Positions 1 through 8,281 of a DNA stretch of 64,000 bases are shown piece by piece; position 1 is the first letter of the stretch, and every line of letters starts with the position of its first letter. The notes beneath the pieces were generated by a model that did no database searches, was not told where the DNA came from, and worked only from the letters and a program-made list of their open reading frames with translations. Origin of the DNA: Lysinibacillus sp. 2017 (GTDB taxonomy: Bacteria; Bacillota; Bacilli; Bacillales_A; Planococcaceae); NCBI RefSeq assembly GCF_003073375.1, contig NZ_CP029002.1, positions 172,001 to 236,000 of the forward strand, read 5' to 3'. A program made the translations under genes and the position numbers.

Positions 1-3000
1 CTTAATTTCACAGGACGTGTGGAGGTTGCAGAAGCACCACGCCGTTCATTAGCAGCGCTTCAAAATGTTCGTTTTGCGAGCGTTGAAAACTTTGCAAGCT
101 TTATCGATTGGGATACACCAACAGAGTCAAAGAATGATGATTTTTTAAATCCAATAGATAATGAAACATTAAAGGATAAGACGAATCCGTCGACTTCTCC
201 TACATCGAAATACAAAGAACGTATGGCCAACGTTAAGAAATACGTGGATTTTGAAGGCTCAGATCTTCGAAATTTGGTAGTAACAGCAGACCGTGCATTT
301 GTGAAGGCGGATTCAGAGATTGATCGCCTAACCGTACGCGGAGATGTAACGAATTTCGAATTTTATGCCGATGCAAAAGCGATGTATTTGGATAATGACT
401 ACAATATGACGGTTTTCGGTGTACATGATATTCAGTATGTGTACAAAAACTCCTTAAAAAACGTCAAATTCAATACAGACAGCACGTATGATTATTATTA
501 TGTAACGACAAAAAGCGGCTATTCAGATCTTGGCGAGTTTGCGTATATTAATGATGCCATTATTCCAAAAGGCACAACGGTAAATACGATTTTTGATGAT
601 TTTGAAACAGACGAACCGAACATCGGCTATATTGAAGATGAAAACGGTACACCTGTATCCCGTGATCCAGTAGGAGATACCGTAATTTCTGACGAATCGG
701 CTCCTAAAATTACTCAATTAGATGTAAAAGCGGGCGGAACAATTGCAGACGGTACGATAACGGTAGACGAAGACGGTATGTACTACTACGTCATTAAAAA
801 AGCGAAAGAAAAAGCACCGACAATTAGTGAGATTAAAACAGGTGGCGTCCCGCTAAGTGGCAACGGTCCGGTCTTAATGGACGAGAAAGTCCCATTCCAA
901 GCGACAGGGTTAGAAACGAAGACGGATTATGTCCTTTATGCGATTGCCATTGATGGCTCGGATAATGTTTCGGAGAAGAAAAGTGTAGCGTTTTCGACGA
1001 TTGATAATAAGCCACCGACGTTGACTCTAGATAAAGGCGATAAGATGTATGGTGGTAAACGCGTCCAATTTAAAGTGACACCAAGTGAAGAAGGGACAAT
1101 TTACTACTACATTCGTCCAGATACATCAGCAGCGAAGCCAACGATTGACGATATTATTAGCAATCCTACCGGCACGAAAGAAGCAAAAGATTCTGGAGTT
1201 ATTCCGATTACAGAATATAAGCATGGTAAAAAACCTTTATTAGAGGATATTCAGCCAAGCACTAAGTATCAAATTTTTGCGGTAATGGTTGATAAATCCA
1301 ATAATAAAATGCGTTATGTGGAAGAAATTTCTATTACTACGGAGAAGGTGGATACGACCCATCCGTATATTCTTGATCCACAAGAATTAGTGTTAGCAGA
1401 TAAGGATAAGGGCTACTTTTATATCAATGTAAGTGAAGAACTAGACAAAGAAACAGCTGAAAACTCTGATAACTATTTATTGTCAGGTACGGGGATTGTC
1501 AATATTTCAGGTCACAAGGAAATGAAACCTATTGATGTACAATATTCTAATAAGAGAATTCGATTAACAATCCCTTCATTAACTTCTTTAGTAAATGGAG
1601 ATACAATTGTTGCAACGATACTAAAAGGTGTAAAAGACTTAGCAGAAAATGAATTTGAAAATAAAGATACAGTGGCAGTAGAATTCCAACCGCGTAACTA
1701 CGCACAATATAATCACACGGATGCTCTTTCGCCAACATTAACTATTAAAAATGTTGTTACAGGAGTAGATAAATATGAAATAGAAGTAGAAACAAATAAA
1801 GCTGGTACATACTACTACATGATTTTACCAGATACGTATGACAGTATTATTACAGAAAGAAATATTTTAAATCGTGATTTTGTTGATGAATTTTCAACAG
1901 ACCCTAAAGTCATTACAGGTAAATTTCAAACAGAAACAAAGAATGACTATCTTTCAAACGGACAAAATCCAGCACCGTTAGGGACATTTAAATTTAATGT
2001 TTCTAAGCCAATAACTAATCCATTTTTAAAGTATAAAATCTATATGGTATTGAAGGATCGTTCGGGCCAATTGTCAAAAATAATGGATGAACTTTTAATT
2101 AACGACTCGAAGCCACCACTAGTGTCGGGAGTTTCTGTTGAAAGTATTCCTGAAAATGACACTAAAGTGAAGGTGACAGTAAGTGTCGATGAAAAAGCGA
2201 ACTTCTTTGTGCTTCCTGTAAAAAAATATAATAAAAAGGCAGATGGAAGTTACGAGCTGAATAGCGAATACTTTGATGCTTCAGGGAATTTAAAGGATAT
2301 TACGGATGTACTAGGAACTACCGCAACAGCTCCAGATTTATTTAATAAGTACAAGGCTATAGGAGCAACTGATGTAGGTGCCTCAACAGGTAAAGGAACA
2401 TTCAGCTTTAATTCGCCAATGTTAACAGCACATGAAGAATATGGAATGTACATTGGAGCGGTTGATTCAATTGGAAACTTTACGATTTTACAACGTAGTT
2501 CAGATTCTGAGCTTTCAGCTGATGAACCTAAAGGACCGCAGATGAAGGCGAAGTTCTATACTGATGGAACGAAGCCGTATATTAAAACTACTAGTGAAAA
2601 TCCATATGGACTGAGTACTACTGACGCAATAATTTATAGAACGCCAGATTCTAAATTTGAAATTACATTTAATGAAGCAATATTACGTCAAAATGATACA
2701 AATTTAACAAATTACAATAAATCTGATATTTCATTAACAAATTCATTAAACTTGTCATCGATAATGGTAATTAGAAATGATGCGGGTACTGATGTTACAA
2801 GTCAATATAATTTTGATAGTTATTCTGTAGGTACTGAGACTAATAATGAATCGACATTAGTAATTAAACCGACGGCACCAACAAATCCCGATAAATCAAT
2901 TACTGTAACACTTATAGATGACCTAACTAATGCTTATGATTACTATGGTAAACATACATTCGATATTTCTAAAATTGGTAAGTATGTATACCCAACAAAT

Positions 3001-3405
3001 ACTACAAACATTATGTCAGATGCTAAGCTGGGAACTAAAACTGCAGATCCAAATAACTCTAAGGAAATTATTATTACACCACAATTAAGTGCAACTGATG
3101 TTAAAGAAGTGTACTATGTTGTTGTCAATAATGGGGTTACGTATTCTCCTACAGCAATTGATATCCTTAATATGGTTAGAAAAGGAATCCAGCCAGCCAC
3201 TGTTACAATTAACCTTTATGGTAAAAAATTAATTGAAAAAGCTGCAGATACAAGTTCTGAAATGACATTATTGGCAAATGGAACTTCTAACGTATTCAGA
3301 ACTGGTCAAAAAATTTACATGATCACATTAGATAGATATGGTAATATCAACTGGGTAATGAATGAAAATAATACAACACAAAAATATAGTACTGTAACAA
3401 ATTAA
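1..3405 (+). CDS. Giant cell-surface protein with Ig/FN3-like repeats, 5' end outside window
   Basis: The frame is open from base 1, so the GTG at 19 is internal and the gene begins before the window. About 1134 residues remain. I see repeated beta-sandwich-like units with recurrent signatures: 'GTYYYMI', 'GTIYYYI' and 'GMYYYVI' strands, phrases such as 'VDKSNNK' and 'IDGSDNV', and 'PPTLT'/'APKIT' linkers. These resemble fibronectin III or bacterial Ig-like modules of exported adhesins and S-layer-associated proteins. No SLH, LPXTG or transmembrane anchor is visible in the C-terminal part, so any anchor would lie in the missing N-terminus. Residues from about 460 onward use more AT-rich codons than the first third. 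A terminator-like repeat follows at 3453-3498. Surface location is inference; no enzymatic motif was seen. Confidence 0.75.
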   Translation, partial: LNFTGRVEVAEAPRRSLAALQNVRFASVENFASFIDWDTPTESKNDDFLNPIDNETLKDKTNPSTSPTSKYKERMANVKKYVDFEGSDLRNLVVTADRAFVKADSEIDRLTVRGDVTNFEFYADAKAMYLDNDYNMTVFGVHDIQYVYKNSLKNVKFNTDSTYDYYYVTTKSGYSDLGEFAYINDAIIPKGTTVNTIFDDFETDEPNIGYIEDENGTPVSRDPVGDTVISDESAPKITQLDVKAGGTIADGTITVDEDGMYYYVIKKAKEKAPTISEIKTGGVPLSGNGPVLMDEKVPFQATGLETKTDYVLYAIAIDGSDNVSEKKSVAFSTIDNKPPTLTLDKGDKMYGGKRVQFKVTPSEEGTIYYYIRPDTSAAKPTIDDIISNPTGTKEAKDSGVIPITEYKHGKKPLLEDIQPSTKYQIFAVMVDKSNNKMRYVEEISITTEKVDTTHPYILDPQELVLADKDKGYFYINVSEELDKETAENSDNYLLSGTGIVNISGHKEMKPIDVQYSNKRIRLTIPSLTSLVNGDTIVATILKGVKDLAENEFENKDTVAVEFQPRNYAQYNHTDALSPTLTIKNVVTGVDKYEIEVETNKAGTYYYMILPDTYDSIITERNILNRDFVDEFSTDPKVITGKFQTETKNDYLSNGQNPAPLGTFKFNVSKPITNPFLKYKIYMVLKDRSGQLSKIMDELLINDSKPPLVSGVSVESIPENDTKVKVTVSVDEKANFFVLPVKKYNKKADGSYELNSEYFDASGNLKDITDVLGTTATAPDLFNKYKAIGATDVGASTGKGTFSFNSPMLTAHEEYGMYIGAVDSIGNFTILQRSSDSELSADEPKGPQMKAKFYTDGTKPYIKTTSENPYGLSTTDAIIYRTPDSKFEITFNEAILRQNDTNLTNYNKSDISLTNSLNLSSIMVIRNDAGTDVTSQYNFDSYSVGTETNNESTLVIKPTAPTNPDKSITVTLIDDLTNAYDYYGKHTFDISKIGKYVYPTNTTNIMSDAKLGTKTADPNNSKEIIITPQLSATDVKEVYYVVVNNGVTYSPTAIDILNMVRKGIQPATVTINLYGKKLIEKAADTSSEMTLLANGTSNVFRTGQKIYMITLDRYGNINWVMNENNTTQKYSTVTN

Positions 3406-3410
3406 GTGAC

Positions 3411-3500
3411 CTGCACTGGTGCATAAATAATTCGGATAATTCACTACAATTCAAAAGCTGCTCGAAAGTCGGAAAAATCGATTTTCAAGCGGCTTTTTGT
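3411..3500 (+). repeat. Head-plus-tail dispersed repeat, copy 1 (acts as terminator)
   Basis: The head module (3411-3450, GCACTGGTGC followed by an ATAATTCGGATAATT-type stretch) is joined directly to the tail module (3453-3498), an inverted repeat around AAAAGCTGCT/AGCGGCTTTTT ending in a T-run. The tail would terminate the surface-protein transcript. Related copies are at 3819-3980, 4642-4675, 5193-5248, 5310-5345 and 7041-7132. Confidence 0.7.
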
Positions 3501-3818
3501 TTTGAATGTTGCTTGCAAAATGACCTATATAGCAAGTGCACAAATAACAAATCCCTAACAGCATCGATTCATTGCATTTCCTCCTAAGGTGGTTCTTAAC
3601 TTAGTAATAACAAATAGATTATAAAAAGGGGACATTCGAAAAAAATTTTGTGAAAGGGTTGCCTCGGTCTTGGAGGAGAAAATAAAAGGCATATGGTCGC
3701 ATTTCTCAAATGCGCTATTATTTATTTTTAATATCTTAAATATCTTTTCTTTTTGAATGCCGCAAATATGAACAGTCAGAATCGTTCATAAACAAATAAT
3801 TGAGAACAGCTCAATTTC
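3501..3818. other. Intergenic gap without recognised gene
   Basis: This AT-rich stretch has no convincing reading frame with a ribosome binding site. A TTGGAGGAG motif near 3670 is not followed by an open frame of useful length. Confidence 0.5.
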
Positions 3819-3980
3819 ATGCACCGGGTGCACAAACAATTCAGACAATTAACTACAATCCGACCCCAACTCTTCAAAGCTTCGGCTACGCAAGGGTGGG
3901 GTTGCTCTATTTATCCTAGGTCCACAAACAAAAAAAACTGCTTCGAGAGTTGGGAAAACCCCGATTTTCGAGCAGCTTTT
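3819..3980 (+). repeat. Head-plus-tail dispersed repeat, copy 2
   Basis: The head (3819-3859) contains the palindrome TGCACCGGGTGCA. It is separated from the tail (3931-3980, AAAAACTGCTTCGAGAG...CGAGCAGCTTTT) by an extra hairpin with arms ACCCCAACTCTT and AAGGGTGGGGT at about 3863-3902. The tail is nearly identical to the one at 5193-5248. Confidence 0.7.
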
Positions 3981-4133
3981 GATTTTTAATCGATCCGTAT
4001 TAATCTATTATGAGTTTTAAACTTCATTTGGAAATATATGTTTATTATTTTGTGAATTTCTAATATTCCATTATTAGTTTAGAGTAAACTAAATGCAGTA
4101 GCATATTTGGTAGTTGAAAAGGGGGATATAAAA

Positions 4134-4619
4134 ATGAAAAAAATAGGAATAAATTTTTTTGTTAATGATACCATCCATACAGATTTTTTGTTATCAGATA
4201 TTTTATTAAATATGATTGATCTATCGTGGTATTGGGTTCGTGGTGGTGGAGAGAATTATCAAGTAGAGGGGGAAGATTATAACAAAATTTTAACTCCGTT
4301 ATTTAATGATGAGGAAGTGGTACTTACTGGTGAAAAATTCATTGAACGTATAACTACTACGAAGCATTATGTAATAACGGCAGATTTCAAAGCCTTTCCT
4401 ACAAAAGAAGATATAGTGAAAATATTGGATTATCAAGATTTTGAGAATAGTTCTTGTCAATTGGCTATTATAATTTTGGATACAGGTTATGTCTCAGTTT
4501 ATCTAAAAGATGAGCCAATAATTAAGGGATTTATGGAGAAAGCAAAGAAAAATGGTTTTTCCAATATAAACATAATAGTTGCAGATAGCTCAAATCCTAA
4601 TCCTTCTTTGACAACATAA
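4134..4619 (+). CDS. Conserved-looking hypothetical protein, 161 aa
   Basis: I do not recognise this protein. It is soluble and acidic with alternating beta/alpha character, no signal peptide, no membrane segment and no cysteine motif. The N-terminus 'MKKIGINFFV' and a strand such as 'QLAIIILDTGYVSVYLKD' suggest a small alpha/beta fold. I chose the ATG at 4134 because AAAGGGGGAT lies 6-7 bases upstream; an in-frame TTG at 4107 lies before that ribosome binding site. The gene stands alone between a repeat tail (ends 3980) and a repeat head (starts 4642), in the same orientation as the GNAT gene that follows. Immunity or barnase-inhibitor-like small proteins can look like this, but nothing here proves it. 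Confidence 0.6.
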   Translation: MKKIGINFFVNDTIHTDFLLSDILLNMIDLSWYWVRGGGENYQVEGEDYNKILTPLFNDEEVVLTGEKFIERITTTKHYVITADFKAFPTKEDIVKILDYQDFENSSCQLAIIILDTGYVSVYLKDEPIIKGFMEKAKKNGFSNINIIVADSSNPNPSLTT

Positions 4620-4641
4620 GTTTCGCAACTACATAGAATTT

Positions 4642-4675
4642 CATGCACCAGGCATACAAAAAATTCTCAACAATG
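4642..4675 (+). repeat. Repeat head module, copy 3, overlapping a possible start codon
   Basis: CATGCACCAGGCATACAAA followed by an AATTC-type stretch matches the head module of the dispersed repeat. It directly abuts or overlaps the start of the GNAT gene, whose 5' leader it has apparently replaced. Confidence 0.6.
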
Positions 4676-5176
4676 ATTGAAATAAATACAAAGAGATTAA
4701 CAATAATCCCGTTGACTATAGAACACTTGAAATTACTAATTAATAATCCTAGGGAATTGGAATTGAAACTAGCTTTAATCGAATCCTTTAGTGACCTTAG
4801 TTCTGAACTTAAAAATGCGATGGAAGTAAGACGCTCTAGGGCATTAGTTGATGAACTAAACTATATATGGTATACCAATTGGATAATTGTTTCGAAAGAT
4901 AAAAATCATCATATAGGTGGAATAATGTTAAAAGGTCTTCCAAATAAAGATGGTGAAGTAGTGATTGGCTATTATACGCTTACTGAATATCAGGGGAATG
5001 GCTATATGACTGAAGCTGTAAGTAATTTAAAAGGCTGGTTATTAAGTCAGCCTAATGTTAGGTTCGTTATTGCCGATACAGAAAAGGATAATATTGCTTC
5101 TCATAGGGTATTAGAAAAAGCAGGAGCAAACATATATAAAGAAACAGAAGAATTATACTTTTGGAGATTTTCCTAA
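4673..5176 (+). CDS. GNAT family N-acetyltransferase (RimJ/RimL-like)
   Basis: This 167-residue protein should transfer an acetyl group from acetyl-CoA to an amine; the substrate is unknown. The N-terminal 'TKRLTIIPLT' is the typical RimJ-like opening. 'IGYYTLTEYQGNGYMTEAV' near residues 105-124 is the beta4-alpha3 acetyl-CoA pyrophosphate loop (Q-G-N-G-Y), and 'DNIASHRVLEKAGA' near 141-154 is the classic N-x-x-S-x-R-V-L-E-K-x-G motif. A longer frame starts at 4643, but those ten extra codons come from the repeat head, so I prefer the ATG at 4673. Neither start has a visible Shine-Dalgarno, so translation may be impaired. The gene lies exactly between a repeat head and a repeat tail. Confidence 0.8.
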   Translation: MIEINTKRLTIIPLTIEHLKLLINNPRELELKLALIESFSDLSSELKNAMEVRRSRALVDELNYIWYTNWIIVSKDKNHHIGGIMLKGLPNKDGEVVIGYYTLTEYQGNGYMTEAVSNLKGWLLSQPNVRFVIADTEKDNIASHRVLEKAGANIYKETEELYFWRFS

Positions 5177-5192
5177 GTTCCTAGATCCACAA

Positions 5193-5248
5193 ACAAAAAA
5201 AGCTGCTTCGAGAGTCGGGAAAACTCCGATTTTCGAGCAGCTTTTTGT
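5193..5248 (+). repeat. Repeat tail module, copy 3 (terminator after GNAT gene)
   Basis: The arms AAAGCTGCTTCGAGAGTCGG and CCGATTTTCGAGCAGCTTT are followed by a T-rich run. With its flanking CCTAGATCCACAAAC it is nearly identical to the tail at 3931-3980. Confidence 0.75.
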
Positions 5249-5309
5249 TTTGTAATCGAATCGTATTAATCCATTATAATTTTTAAAATCGATCAATACT
5301 TTTAATTTT

Positions 5310-5345
5310 CATGTACCGGGTGGACAAGTAATTCGCTTCGCTGAC
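5310..5345 (+). repeat. Repeat head module, copy 4 (degenerate)
   Basis: CATGTACCGGGTGGACAAGT resembles the head palindrome and its 3' extension, but no tail follows before the TetR gene. Confidence 0.5.
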
Positions 5346-5477
5346 CAATCGTAGCCCAACCCGTTAAAAAATTCTTCATATCTCCTATGAAAATCTAGGT
5401 ACGTAAAATTGAATGGATTTTTATCACATACAAAGGTACTGTTATAAGTAAGTTAATTGAATCAGGAGTTGTTTAAA

Positions 5478-6080
5478 ATGGAAAATGAATTTATTGTATC
5501 TTCCTTTCGAAAAGATGCTAATAAAAATTCCTCAAAAATTTTAAAGGCAGCCATTCAGGTCTTTAGTGAACAAGGCAATGATGGGTCTATTGACGAAATT
5601 GCAAAGCTAGCTGGGGTTGGCGTTGGAACGGTGTATAGAAGATTTATCAGTAAAGAACAGCTTGCCAAAGCGGTAGCAACAATCATTATTCATGAAGTAT
5701 ATGAAGAACAAGAAATTATAAAAGTAGCTGATATATCTGCAGATGAAAAAATTAGAAAGCTATTCGGTTGCTATGCAAATATTAGTATTAAATACGGGAA
5801 AATACATCAAATGATTGTCGATATTTTGGTAGCTGAAGATGGCCAAGACGAATTTAGTAGCATGTTTTTAAAGAGCTTAAGTAATATATTTACCGATATT
5901 ATAAAATTAGGTCAAAAACAAGGCATTTTTAGAGAAGGCGATTTACGTATTTATCATATATTTTTAGAAAATATTGTCACGCCAAAAGTAGTGAACGATC
6001 TTTCGAAAATCATGCCATTAACGCATACGGCAGATTTATTAACAGACCTTGCTTTAAATGGGATATTAATTAGAAAATGA
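5478..6080 (+). CDS. TetR/AcrR family transcriptional regulator
   Basis: This 200-residue repressor has a TetR_N helix-turn-helix at about residues 14-62: 'ILKAAIQVFSEQG' is helix 1 and 'IDEIAKLAGVGVGTVYRRF' is the recognition region. The rest is an all-helical ligand-binding and dimerisation domain. I prefer the ATG at 5478, 8-9 bases after CAGGAG; the TTG at 5457 lies upstream of that site. It is followed by a terminator (6090-6128) and then by an SDR gene in the same direction. A 10-bp palindrome, CGGAATTCCG (6171-6180), just after the SDR promoter is a candidate operator, so the likely role is control of the SDR by a small molecule. The ligand is not predictable. Confidence 0.88.
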   Translation: MENEFIVSSFRKDANKNSSKILKAAIQVFSEQGNDGSIDEIAKLAGVGVGTVYRRFISKEQLAKAVATIIIHEVYEEQEIIKVADISADEKIRKLFGCYANISIKYGKIHQMIVDILVAEDGQDEFSSMFLKSLSNIFTDIIKLGQKQGIFREGDLRIYHIFLENIVTPKVVNDLSKIMPLTHTADLLTDLALNGILIRK

Positions 6081-6089
6081 ATCTAAATA

Positions 6090-6128
6090 AAAAGCAATGA
6101 ACTGAGATTTTATGTTCATTGCTTTTTT
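6090..6128 (+). terminator. Rho-independent terminator after TetR gene
   Basis: AAAAGCAATGAAC pairs with GTTCATTGCTTTTTT around an 11-base loop. Confidence 0.85.
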
Positions 6129-6131
6129 ATT

Positions 6132-6180
6132 TTGACAATTAAAGTTTATTATATTAGTATAAAGATGAAGCGGAATTCCG
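6132..6180 (+). promoter_or_regulatory. SDR promoter with palindromic operator candidate
   Basis: The -35 TTGACA (6132-6137), 17-base spacer and -10 TAGTAT (6155-6160) form a sigma-A-like promoter. The perfect palindrome CGGAATTCCG (6171-6180) sits about where transcription starts, a usual position for a TetR-type operator. Assignment to the upstream TetR protein is inference. Confidence 0.6.
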
Positions 6181-6221
6181 ATTCCTCTTTTATATATAAT
6201 TATACATTGGGGGTATATAGA

Positions 6222-7001
6222 ATGAGAGATTTTGAGGGTAAAGTTGTTCTAATTACAGGGGGTGCGACAGGTATTGGTCGCGCAACAGCAATTAAATTTG
6301 CTGAGCAAGGTGCCAAAGTTGTTGTTGCAGACGTGGATGCACGCGCTGAAGAAACAGTTGAACTAATTAAACAAACTGGCGCAGAAGCAGCATTTATTAA
6401 AACAGATGTTACGAAAGCGAAAGATACAGAAGCTATGGTTAAATTTGCTGTAGATACATTCGGTGGATTAGATGTGGCATTCAATAACGCGGGCGTTTTA
6501 CGTACAGGGTTCTTAACTGAAACAGCTGAAGAAGATTTCGATTTAATGATCGCTGTAGACTTAAAAGGTGTTTGGCTATCAATGAAATATGAATTATTAC
6601 ATATGAAAAATAATGGTGGCGTTATTGTGAATACAGCTTCTGAAGCTGGATTAGTCGGTACTCCCGCAGCTAGCGCATATGTTGCAGCGAAGCACGGTGT
6701 CATCGGCCTAACAAAAACAGCAGCGGGTGAATATGCGAACATGAATATTCGTATTAATGCAATTGCCCCAGGTGCAATTGCAACACCTATGGTAATGGAC
6801 TTACCTGAAGAAGAACGCCAAGTTTTAATTGAGCCTCAGCCAATGAACCGTTTTGGTCAACCGGAAGAGGTTGCAGATTCAGTACTTTGGTTAGCTTCTC
6901 ATAAATCTTCATTTGTGACAGGTACAACGCTATCAATCGATGGTGGCGCAACATCAAATGCGCAATCATTTAGTCTTGAATTAAGCCCAAAATCGATTTA
7001 A
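6222..7001 (+). CDS. Short-chain dehydrogenase/reductase (classical SDR)
   Basis: This is a 259-residue NAD(P)-dependent oxidoreductase of the classical SDR family. 'TGGATGIGRAT' near residues 11-21 is the T-G-x3-G-x-G dinucleotide site, 'NNAG' near 88-91 is the structural motif, Ser near 140 and 'YVAAK' near 153-157 complete the catalytic Ser-Tyr-x3-Lys set, and 'IDGGATSNAQ' near the end is typical. An acidic residue after the second strand ('VADVDAR') favours NAD over NADP. Start: ATG at 6222 with GGGGG 8 bases upstream; the in-frame start at 6132 lies inside the promoter. It probably forms a regulator-target pair with the TetR gene. The substrate (alcohol, sugar or quinone) cannot be read from the sequence. 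Confidence 0.9.
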   Translation: MRDFEGKVVLITGGATGIGRATAIKFAEQGAKVVVADVDARAEETVELIKQTGAEAAFIKTDVTKAKDTEAMVKFAVDTFGGLDVAFNNAGVLRTGFLTETAEEDFDLMIAVDLKGVWLSMKYELLHMKNNGGVIVNTASEAGLVGTPAASAYVAAKHGVIGLTKTAAGEYANMNIRINAIAPGAIATPMVMDLPEEERQVLIEPQPMNRFGQPEEVADSVLWLASHKSSFVTGTTLSIDGGATSNAQSFSLELSPKSI

Positions 7002-7040
7002 TTGTATTCACCTCATTTGGGCATTGTCTTGTGGCATATT

Positions 7041-7132
7041 CAGGTGCACAAATAATAGAGACAATTATCTATAATTACTTCAAAAGCTGCTTTAAGAGTC
7101 TGGAGAAATCCAACTTTCAAGCAGCTTTTTTA
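7041..7132 (+). repeat. Head-plus-tail dispersed repeat, copy 5 (terminator after SDR gene)
   Basis: The head (7041-7076, CAGGTGCACAAATAAT...) is joined directly to the tail (7082-7132, AAAAGCTGCTTTAAGAG...TCAAGCAGCTTTTTT). It has the same architecture as copy 1. Confidence 0.7.
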
Positions 7133-7156
7133 TTTTTGAATTTATTTATCATAAAC

Positions 7157-7162
7157 AGTACC
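7157..7162. repeat. 6-bp direct repeat AGTACC, left side of IS21-bounded segment
   Basis: AGTACC here is repeated at 15109-15114, outside the opposite inverted end, as expected for a target-site duplication. Confidence 0.7.
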
Positions 7163-7333
7163 TGAGTATTGCATCTCAAATGAGCCACCAGTGCGCTCAA
7201 TTATGCCACCCTTTGCGGATAAATGAGCCACCGAGTGCGAGCTTTTTGAGCCACTTACATAAATCACCTAAAACCTTCTGTATAATGAAGAGGAATTCGA
7301 TAACGTATGACACTTTGAGACAGGAGATTTTTT

Positions 7334-7468
7334 GTGATTGATTGTCGAAAGATTTTATCACTTTATTTTGATGGCATTAGTCAAAGAACGATTAATTTCC
7401 AGCACGGGACACGCCCGAAATACTGTTTCCGAAGTCATTCAGCGAGCGAATCCCCTAGGCATTACTTA
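7334..7468 (+). pseudogene. istA N-terminal remnant (IS21 family transposase)
   Basis: From the GTG at 7334 (AGGAGA just upstream) the frame reads 'MIDCRKILSLYFDGISQRTI', a typical IstA helix-turn-helix start. After about 19 codons a one-base shift is needed to continue as 'SSTGHARNTVSEVIQRANP'. The similarity then ends near 7468 and the catalytic DDE core is absent. The remaining codons of the open frame to 7603 are out of register or unrelated. This is dead debris of the element whose ends bound the segment. Confidence 0.75.
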
Positions 7469-7732
7469 ATTGAACGACACGATGCAAATGTTTGGTTAGA
7501 AGTCTCGTCAGGTTTATGCGATTACAACGTTAAGAAAAAATGTTACCAAACGACGCTTTGGGGACATTTTCATTATTCAACATCGGACCATTTAATTGAA
7601 TAACGTTTTTAAAAAATTGGACAAATAAATTTAACGCAGCAGGTTAGTTTAATAGTAAGAAATAGAAATTAAAAACTTTTTGAGTCAATATCTATTCGAG
7701 GCTCGTCTAATTAATAAAAGGAGGTGCAATGA

Positions 7733-8281
7733 GTGATAGATCTTGAAGCAGATTATTCAGAAGTTTCATCAGATGAAATACTAAGTCAACTGATGGAGGA
7801 CTATGCAACCGATTTAAAAAGAATAGCTTTCTTATATGTAAATGATATGGCTGAATGTGAGGATATTATTCAAGAAGTCTTTATATCCTGTTATCAAAAG
7901 TTATCTGACTTCCGACATGAATGTAGCTATAAGACTTGGTTAATTCGAATTACTATTAATAAATGTAAGGATTATAAGAAACGTTGGAATATAAAAAAGC
8001 TGATGTATAAACCGATTATTTCATCTGTTTTCACTGCACCCTCTGCAGAAGAGCAATTTATTAATGATCAGACTTCAAAAAGTATGATAGAACAAATAGC
8101 CAAACTACCAACCAAATATAAAGAGATAATCATCCTATATTATTATCAGCAAATGACTATGGCTGAAATAAGTGAAATCCTCAACGTAAATATTAATACG
8201 ATTAAATCAAGATTACTTCGTGGAAAGAAAATCCTTCAAAACAGATTGGAAAGGAGTGATACTAGTGGACAAGTTCGATAA
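7733..8281 (+). CDS. ECF-type RNA polymerase sigma factor
   Basis: This 182-residue protein has only sigma regions 2 and 4. Region 2 is near residues 24-87 ('ECEDIIQEVFISCYQKLSDF' is the conserved 2.2 helix) and region 4 near 118-168 ('MTMAEISEILNVNINTIKSR' is the HTH). It should direct RNA polymerase to stress or envelope promoters. Start: GTG at 7733 with AAAGGAGG nine bases upstream; an ATG at 7729 is out of frame and stops at once. The downstream membrane protein gene overlaps it by 17 bases, the usual arrangement of ECF sigma with its anti-sigma factor. The pair sits inside the IS21-bounded segment, so it is accessory. Confidence 0.9.
   Translation: MIDLEADYSEVSSDEILSQLMEDYATDLKRIAFLYVNDMAECEDIIQEVFISCYQKLSDFRHECSYKTWLIRITINKCKDYKKRWNIKKLMYKPIISSVFTAPSAEEQFINDQTSKSMIEQIAKLPTKYKEIIILYYYQQMTMAEISEILNVNINTIKSRLLRGKKILQNRLERSDTSGQVR

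Noticed and set aside
6200-6742. 180-codon minus-strand frame
   Set aside because: Shadow of the SDR gene on the opposite strand; Ser/Ala-rich composition of antisense coding sequence.
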